Under the pieces are notes generated by a model. That model did not search any database and was not told where the DNA came from. It saw only the letters and a program-made list of their open reading frames with translations. The translations under genes were made by a program, and so were the position numbers. This document shows, piece by piece, positions 35,778 to 40,506 of a stretch of 40,506 bases of DNA. Each line of letters starts with the position of its first letter. Position 1 is the first letter of the stretch. The DNA is from an uncultured Hyphomicrobium sp. (lineage in GTDB: Bacteria; Pseudomonadota; Alphaproteobacteria; Rhizobiales; Hyphomicrobiaceae): NCBI RefSeq assembly GCF_902826555.1, contig NZ_CADEFI010000005.1:1-40506 (forward strand), given 5' to 3'.

Positions 35778-36154
35778 GCTATCCTCCCTGACGCCGACCT
35801 TACGTGTCCATGACAAAACCCGGACACACGGCAGCAATTGTTGTCGAACCGTTATTCGACGAAGCTGCCATAGCTTCGGCAAGCCAGCAATTGGTGATGT
35901 GGTAAATGGGGATGGCTGCAGACCGCATCAAGCCGGAAACCGCTCGCGCTCGAGCCTGATCCAATCGACGATCGCTTCCAACCCCAGCCCCCCCCACGAA
36001 CGACCGCCGCCCGGGCGTGGCACGAGCGCCTCATCTGTCGCGCTGTCATCTCCATGTCGCCGATCGGTTGCTTCGCCGTCGCACGCGGCTGCTAGCCACG
36101 ACAGATGCGCGCCACCTTGCGGCCGCTGTCGGCCTCATGCGTCGGGGGACGCAG
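35778..36154. other. Divergent region between FIST and glycosyltransferase genes
   Basis: A 377-bp gap. Its left part holds the dyad cluster at 35832-35893. The right part (35900-36154) is open in the frame of the glycosyltransferase, but has no family match. I see no tRNA or terminator, and no confident -35/-10 boxes for either operon. Confidence 0.5.
35832..35893. promoter_or_regulatory. Nested dyads upstream of the FIST-kinase operon
   Basis: CAGCAATTG occurs twice in direct orientation (35832-35840 and 35885-35893), 53 bp apart, close to five helix turns. Between them lie two adjacent inverted repeats, GTCGAA/TTCGAC (35843-35860) and CGAAGCT/AGCTTCG (35860-35878). The cluster starts 55 bp upstream of the FIST GTG. 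It is likely an operator or promoter array; no known regulator motif is recognised. Confidence 0.5.
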
Positions 36155-37684
36155 ATGGATATGCAGACGAAGTACGCCAGCGCACCAGCCCGCGCGCCTC
36201 GTAGCGACGCGCCGGAGCGAATCGCGACGGGGCGCTTCTCGATTTTCTTGAGTCTGCTTCTGCTGATCGCCGCGCTTCGGCTCGTCGCACTCGCCGCAAA
36301 CGGCACTGACCTCTACATGGACGAAGCCCAATACTGGGCCTGGTCGCGCGAGCTGGCGCTCGGCTACTTCTCGAAGCCGCCGCTGATCGCCTGGATCATT
36401 CACGGCACAACGGCAGTCTGCGGCGATGGCGAGGCCTGCATCCGCTTGCCATCGGTCATTCTCCACAGCATGACGGCGGCGCTGATCTACGGTATCGCAG
36501 CCCGCCTTTACTCCGGCAAGGTCGCGTTCTGGTCGGGCCTCGGCTACGCACTCCTCCCGGCCGTATCGCTATCGAGCGGCATCATCTCCACCGATGTGCC
36601 GCTGCTCGCGGCCTGGGCGCTGGCGTTGCTCGCATTCGCCGGCCTCATGCAGAAACCGACGATGCGCGACACGGCCCTCCTCGCCCTCGCGCTCGGCCTT
36701 GGCCTCAACGCGAAGTATGCGATGGCCTACTTCGTGCTGTGCGCGGCGATCTATTTCGCGCTCGCGCCCGAGCACCGCGTGCGCCTCAAGGGATCGCATC
36801 TGTGGCTCGCGCTTGCGGGCGGGATGGCGCTCATCGCGCCAAACATTCTCTGGAACGCCGCAAATGGCTTCGTCACTTTCGCCCACACGGCCGAGAACGC
36901 GAATTGGCGCGGCGTACCCTTCCACCCGGAGAAGGCCGCCGAGTTCCTGCTCGCACAGTTTGGCGTCTTCGGCCCGATCCTGTTCGGCACCCTACTCGTT
37001 GTCGTGTGGCGCGCCGCAAGGCATCCGGCAGATCTGTCATCCTCGGACAAGCTGCTTCTCGCGTTCTCGATCCCGGTTCTTGTCGCCGTAACCGCTCAAG
37101 GGCTGATCTCGCGCGCTCACGCCAATTGGGCGGCACCGGCCTACGTGGCGGCGATCGTCCTTGTCACGGCCGCGATGATCCGCAATCGCGACTGGGCTTG
37201 GATGCGCACCTCGCTCGCGTTGCACGTCGCGCTTGCTCTTGGCATCGGGCTCGCCACATGGCAGGCAGGCCGTTTCGCCCTCCCCGGCGTGGGCGACCCC
37301 TTCGCCCGCACCCTCGGCAATCGCGCGCTGGCGGAAGAACTGCGCCGCGAGCTCACCACGGCCGCACAAAGAGGAATGCCCATCGGCTCCGTCCTCACCG
37401 AGGATCGCGAGCTGGCGGCCGCTCTCGCCTACTACGCGCGCGATGTCGCCGTGCCCAGTCTTTCGTGGCGCGGAGCCGCCGCGCCGCGCAGCTACTTCGA
37501 GATGACGCGCCCGTATACGCCGTCGGCGCCGACTCCGGTTCTTCTGGTGAGCGCGAACCGGAATTCGCCCGTCACCAAAAGCTTCTCCCGCATCTCGGCG
37601 GAAAACTCCTGGTTGATCCCGGCCGGAGAGCACGCGACGCGCACCGTCTTCTTCTCCCTTCTCGAGCGCAAAGGTGAGCCATGA
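36155..37684 (+). CDS. GT39/ArnT-like polyprenyl-phosphate-dependent glycosyltransferase
   Basis: A 509-residue inner membrane protein with about 10-12 membrane segments. The first periplasmic loop has ALAANGTDLYMDEAQYWAW with the catalytic Asp-Glu pair (about 65) and GYFSKPPLIAW, the hallmark of the GT39/ArnT/dolichol-phosphate-mannosyltransferase group. Such enzymes move a sugar from an undecaprenyl or dodecaprenyl phosphate carrier to lipid A, glycan or protein. ATG 36155 is chosen with GGGGGA 5 nt upstream; an earlier ATG at 36137 is possible. It overlaps the PAP2 gene by 4 bp (ATGA). The GT2 gene downstream is a natural maker of its carrier-linked sugar. The acceptor is unknown; lipid A or its core is favoured by the neighbours. 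Confidence 0.88.
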   Translation: MDMQTKYASAPARAPRSDAPERIATGRFSIFLSLLLLIAALRLVALAANGTDLYMDEAQYWAWSRELALGYFSKPPLIAWIIHGTTAVCGDGEACIRLPSVILHSMTAALIYGIAARLYSGKVAFWSGLGYALLPAVSLSSGIISTDVPLLAAWALALLAFAGLMQKPTMRDTALLALALGLGLNAKYAMAYFVLCAAIYFALAPEHRVRLKGSHLWLALAGGMALIAPNILWNAANGFVTFAHTAENANWRGVPFHPEKAAEFLLAQFGVFGPILFGTLLVVVWRAARHPADLSSSDKLLLAFSIPVLVAVTAQGLISRAHANWAAPAYVAAIVLVTAAMIRNRDWAWMRTSLALHVALALGIGLATWQAGRFALPGVGDPFARTLGNRALAEELRRELTTAAQRGMPIGSVLTEDRELAAALAYYARDVAVPSLSWRGAAAPRSYFEMTRPYTPSAPTPVLLVSANRNSPVTKSFSRISAENSWLIPAGEHATRTVFFSLLERKGEP

Positions 37685-38475
37685 GCGGCATCGACCCCTA
37701 TGCACCGCATGAGATCAAGTTCCGGCGCGAGTTCCTGGTTGGCGCGGCTCTGCTTTCAGTCCCGCTCGCAGTGCTCATGGTCTCGAACCCGGGCATCGAC
37801 CTCGCCATTTCGAACGCCTTCCAGCAGGCTTGCGCCATTCCGCCGATCGCCAAAGGAGCACCGTGGTGCCCCACCGACGCAGTCGCGATGACGCGCAAGA
37901 TCTTCATGGGTGTTTTCCTGCTCGTCGTCTTCGCGACCCTCATCGTAAGCATCAGAACCTTCCTCGCCGGGCGCAAGCTCTTCGGCGCCGAGCAGGCCCG
38001 CTGCCTGTTCATGATAGCCGTCCTCGTCGTTGGACCGGGCGTGGTTGCCAATCTCGTCTTGAAGGAAAACTCGGGCCGCGCACGCCCGCGCGACGTCATT
38101 GAGTTCGGCGGCACGAAGGCCTTCACCCCGCCGCTCGTTCCTTCCGGAGAGTGCCAGCGCAATTGCTCGTTCGTCAGTGGCGAGGCCTCCTCGATGTTCG
38201 CCGCATTTTTCGCCCTCGCGTTGCTGTTGCCTCGGTATCGCATCGGCATGTTGGCCACGGCCATAGCCATGGGTACGCTGGCGGGACTCGTCCGCATCCT
38301 GCAAGGCGCACACTTCCTGAGCGACGTCGTCTTCGCCGGCATCTTCATGGCGTTGACCGTAAGCCTGTTGCACATCGCGATCATCGGCCTGTGGCGCGAT
38401 CCGCGGCGCACGCTGAATGCCGTAACGGCCCCACTGATGCCGTTGATGCGCGTCGCAGCCGCGAGGATACGCTGA
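37681..38475 (+). CDS. PAP2-superfamily lipid phosphatase (LpxE-like)
   Basis: A 264-residue membrane phosphatase with about six hydrophobic segments. The catalytic motifs are KENSGRARP (KX6RP, about 128-136), SFVSGEASSMF in the PSGH position and RILQGAHFLSD (RX5HX3D). The middle motif has Glu where His is usual, while the other two catalytic parts are intact. Rhizobial LpxE removes the 1-phosphate of lipid A and lies in lipid A modification clusters; other members act on undecaprenyl pyrophosphate or phosphatidylglycerol phosphate. It overlaps its upstream neighbour by 4 bp and its downstream neighbour by 1 bp, so it is coupled to both. Confidence 0.88.
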   Translation: MSGIDPYAPHEIKFRREFLVGAALLSVPLAVLMVSNPGIDLAISNAFQQACAIPPIAKGAPWCPTDAVAMTRKIFMGVFLLVVFATLIVSIRTFLAGRKLFGAEQARCLFMIAVLVVGPGVVANLVLKENSGRARPRDVIEFGGTKAFTPPLVPSGECQRNCSFVSGEASSMFAAFFALALLLPRYRIGMLATAIAMGTLAGLVRILQGAHFLSDVVFAGIFMALTVSLLHIAIIGLWRDPRRTLNAVTAPLMPLMRVAAARIR

Positions 38476-39266
38476 TGGATCGCCGCACCACCAGCGCCCC
38501 GCTCGCCGTTGTGATCCCGGCCTTCAACGAGGCCGGAAACATCGGCAATCTTATCCGCGAGACGGCCCAGTGCGTCCCGGATGGCACCTTGCGCGAGATT
38601 GTCGTCGTGGACGACGCAAGCTCCGACGCCACGCCCTCGGAGATCCAGGCCTTGCTCGGCACGATCCCGCAGCTTCGCTACATCCGCCACGCGCGGCGCG
38701 CCGGCCAGAGCGCCGCCGTCCGTTCGGGCGTACGCGCGGCAACCGCACCCCTGATCGCCACCATGGACGGCGACGGGCAGAACGACCCGCGCGACATCGC
38801 CAAGCTGTCGGCACTCATCGAGGCATCCTCCAATCCCGACGTTGTGCTCGCCGGCGGTATCCGCGTCACGCGCCGCGCCGAATCCTCGAAGCGCCTGGCG
38901 TCCAAATTCGCCAATTGGCTGCGCATGCGCATTCTCGACGACCGCTGCCCGGACACGGGCTGTGGCATCAAAGTTTTCCGGCGCGATATCTTTCTCGATC
39001 TCCCCTACTTTTCCGGCATGCACCGCTATCTGCCGGCTCTCGTGCAGGCCTACGGCCACGAAGCCGTCTACGCACCCGTCAACGACCGCCCCCGCCGTGC
39101 CGGCGTCTCGAAGTACACCAACCTCGGCCGTGGCCTGATCGGCATCCACGACCTCATCGGCGTCCGCTGGCTGATCAAGCGAACAACCCTCCCCCACGCT
39201 CAACGCGCAGCGTCCGAAATCAAAAACCCTTCATCGAGCGAGGAACACCCGTGCTTGCAAAGCTGA
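38475..39266 (+). CDS. GT2 polyprenyl-phosphate glycosyltransferase (DPM1/RgtE-like)
   Basis: A 263-residue cytoplasmic GT-A enzyme. It has VVIPAFNEAGNIGNLI at about 11-26, VVVDDASSDATP at about 42-53, and MDGDGQNDPRDI (the DxD metal motif) at about 97-108. The acceptor region CPDTGCGIKVFRRDIF, RYLPALVQAYGHEA and RRAGVSKY match the dolichol/polyprenyl-phosphate mannosyltransferase group. It has no C-terminal membrane helices. It would load a sugar (mannose, galacturonate or 4-amino-arabinose type) onto a polyprenyl phosphate for the GT39-type gene upstream. ATG at 38475 overlaps the PAP2 stop by one base; its end overlaps the LAB_N gene by 16 bp. Confidence 0.9.
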   Translation: MDRRTTSAPLAVVIPAFNEAGNIGNLIRETAQCVPDGTLREIVVVDDASSDATPSEIQALLGTIPQLRYIRHARRAGQSAAVRSGVRAATAPLIATMDGDGQNDPRDIAKLSALIEASSNPDVVLAGGIRVTRRAESSKRLASKFANWLRMRILDDRCPDTGCGIKVFRRDIFLDLPYFSGMHRYLPALVQAYGHEAVYAPVNDRPRRAGVSKYTNLGRGLIGIHDLIGVRWLIKRTTLPHAQRAASEIKNPSSSEEHPCLQS

Positions 39267-39592
39267 CCGCATGGTGGGCCGCCCTCTCGCCCGCCGAGGT
39301 GATGTGGCTGCTCATTGGCCTGACGGGTCAGGCCATGTTCTCGGCCCGTTGGCTCATCCAATGGGTCATGACCGAGAAATCGCGCCGCTCCACGATGCCG
39401 GACACGTTCTGGTATTTGAGCCTTCTCGGCGGCCTACTCGTCTTCGCCTATGGCTTGCATCGCTTGGATCCGGTGATCCTGCTCGGCCAGTTCGGCATCA
39501 TCATCTACGCCCGCAACTTGTTCTTCATCCGCCAGGAGAAGCAAACGGCAGTCCCTCCGGGAGCGTCCGCAACGGCTCCCGCTGGAAGCTAG
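39251..39592 (+). CDS. LAB_N-domain (lipid A biosynthesis N-terminal) membrane protein
   Basis: A 113-residue protein with three membrane segments (about 11-32, 46-64, 66-83) and the LAB_N hallmark FSARWLIQW (about 29-37), then TFWYLSLLGGLLVFAYGL and GIIIYARNLFFIRQE. The domain lies at the N terminus of some lipid A synthases and also occurs alone beside polyprenyl-sugar enzymes in rhizobia (RgtF-like, from memory). The GTG at 39251-39253 has GAGGA 6 nt upstream and lies inside the 3' end of the GT2 gene, overlapping it by 16 bp. The C terminus is low-complexity. It is the last gene of the four-gene run. Confidence 0.85.
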   Translation: MLAKLTAWWAALSPAEVMWLLIGLTGQAMFSARWLIQWVMTEKSRRSTMPDTFWYLSLLGGLLVFAYGLHRLDPVILLGQFGIIIYARNLFFIRQEKQTAVPPGASATAPAGS

Positions 39593-39691
39593 AACCAAAT
39601 CACGCCGCCTGTCATTAACCCGTCATGGAGCTCGCCGAAACAAGCGGGGCGAACATCAATTTGCGGCTCACATCATGCTCGAGGCGTGTCC

Positions 39692-40506
39692 ATGACCCAA
39701 CGCGATCCGATCTCCGCGAAAATCAAGGCCGAGATGCTCGACAGCTTCGACGAGGAGCTCGAGCTGGAGCTCGAGGACGAGCGCCCGGAAGGCGCCGAAG
39801 GGAGCACGGAGCTCTCGGGCCTCGACCGCAAGGTCTACTTCAAGGAGCTGTTTCGCCTCCAGCGCGAGCTGGTCAAGCTGCAGGACTGGGTCGTGCAGGA
39901 GAAGCTCAAGGTCGTCGTCATTTTCGAAGGCCGTGACGCGGCCGGCAAGGGCGGCGTCATCAAGCGCATCACGCAGCGGCTGAACCCGCGCGTCTGCCGC
40001 GTTGCCGCGCTTCCCGCACCGAACGAGCGCGAGCGCACACAATGGTACTTCCAGCGTTACGCCTCTCACCTCCCGGCCGCCGGCGAGATCGTGCTCTTCG
40101 ATCGCAGTTGGTACAATCGCGCCGGCGTCGAGCGTGTCATGGGTTTCTGCTCGGAAGCCGATGTCGAGGAGTTCTTCCGCTCTTGCCCTGAGTTCGAGCG
40201 CATGCTGGTCCGCTCCGGCATCAAGCTCGTCAAATACTGGTTCTCGATCACCGACGAGGAGCAGAACTTCCGCTTTTCGATGCGCATCCGCGATCCGCTC
40301 AAGCAGTGGAAGCTCTCGCCGATGGACCTCGAGTCGCGCCGCCGCTGGGAAGCCTACACCAAGGCCAAGGAGGCGATGCTCGAGCGTACGCACATTCCCG
40401 AAGCGCCCTGGTGGGTGGTCGAAGCCGATGACAAGAAGCGCGCACGCTTGAACTGCATCAGCCACTTCCTGAACCAGATCCCATACGGCGAGGTCGACCG
40501 CACGGA
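39692..40506 (+). CDS. ppk2: Polyphosphate kinase 2, 3' end outside window
   Basis: PPK2 moves phosphate between polyphosphate and nucleotides (GDP or ADP to NTP). About 271 residues are visible and the frame is still open at the right edge. Residues 1-45 are an acidic lead, then the P-loop EGRDAAGKGGVIKRI (Walker A, about 90-104), the base/metal site in RSWYNRAGVERVMGF (Walker B region, about 141-155) and RDPLKQWKLSPMD (lid region, about 205-217). These place it in the single-domain class I PPK2 group. ATG 39692 is chosen, with GAGG 7 nt upstream. The 99-bp gap to the lipid operon suggests an independent promoter, but none was recognised. Confidence 0.95.
   Translation, partial: MTQRDPISAKIKAEMLDSFDEELELELEDERPEGAEGSTELSGLDRKVYFKELFRLQRELVKLQDWVVQEKLKVVVIFEGRDAAGKGGVIKRITQRLNPRVCRVAALPAPNERERTQWYFQRYASHLPAAGEIVLFDRSWYNRAGVERVMGFCSEADVEEFFRSCPEFERMLVRSGIKLVKYWFSITDEEQNFRFSMRIRDPLKQWKLSPMDLESRRRWEAYTKAKEAMLERTHIPEAPWWVVEADDKKRARLNCISHFLNQIPYGEVDRT

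Noticed and set aside
35778-35882. N-terminal extension of the FIST protein to the TTG at 35880-35882
   Set aside because: The added 35 residues show no FIST similarity, while the GTG at 35775-35777 has a strong GGAGG at 5 nt.

Overview
The window is a GC-rich chromosomal segment of an alphaproteobacterium. The gene order trpS – usp – nfu – rimI – fur – plsC – miaB – phoH – ybeY – corC – lnt – xre – metK – trmB – rimP – nusA – ylxR – infB is the conserved housekeeping block of Hyphomicrobiales (rhizobia and relatives). An XRE regulator beside metK, a CxxC-less Fur/Mur, a small LAB_N protein and SD-led TTG/GTG starts also fit that order. I lean towards a Hyphomicrobium-like member, but this is inferred from gene order and protein style, not from a database search.

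Left part (1–18.7 kb, all minus strand): translation and RNA maturation genes. infB is cut by the left window edge. rimP-nusA-ylxR-infB is a tight operon. A good promoter and then a strong intrinsic terminator lie in front of rimP, a layout that suggests attenuation. trmB and metK lie upstream, separated by a clear terminator. Next come the XRE regulator, lnt, corC, ybeY and phoH (the last three almost overlapping), then miaB, plsC, fur, rimI, a RutE-type nitroreductase, nfu, a universal stress protein and trpS. The slot between nfu and rimI, where rhizobia usually carry tsaB, holds the nitroreductase.

Middle part (18.7–29.1 kb): the lipid II flippase gene murJ, then a metal locus. A His-rich NicO transporter and a DUF1007 periplasmic protein (minus) face a His-rich ZnuA (plus) across a shared intergenic region that carries a Zur-like palindrome. 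A secreted L,D-transpeptidase is convergent with znuA. An 810-bp gap follows, with an orphan plus-strand intrinsic terminator that may mark a small RNA. Then come ggt, a DAO-family FAD oxidoreductase and ubiE as an overlapping plus-strand run.

Right part (29.1–40.5 kb): three less-described gene groups. (1) OmpA/BON envelope protein – unlisted 32-residue membrane protein – triple helix-hairpin-helix protein (minus). (2) A FIST-domain sensor overlapping a sensor-less hybrid histidine kinase, convergent with a LuxR-type response regulator; the layout recalls NosP/NahK nitric-oxide signalling. (3) A four-gene overlapping operon (GT39-type transferase, PAP2 phosphatase, GT2 polyprenyl-phosphate glycosyltransferase, LAB_N protein) that looks like a lipid A or envelope glycan modification module. 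A PPK2 polyphosphate kinase runs off the right edge.

The most promising targets are the FIST–kinase–regulator trio, the lipid modification operon, the NicO–DUF1007–ZnuA locus, the membrane microprotein between OmpA and the HHH protein, and the nusA-operon leader. No tRNA, rRNA, CRISPR array, prophage or insertion sequence was recognised.
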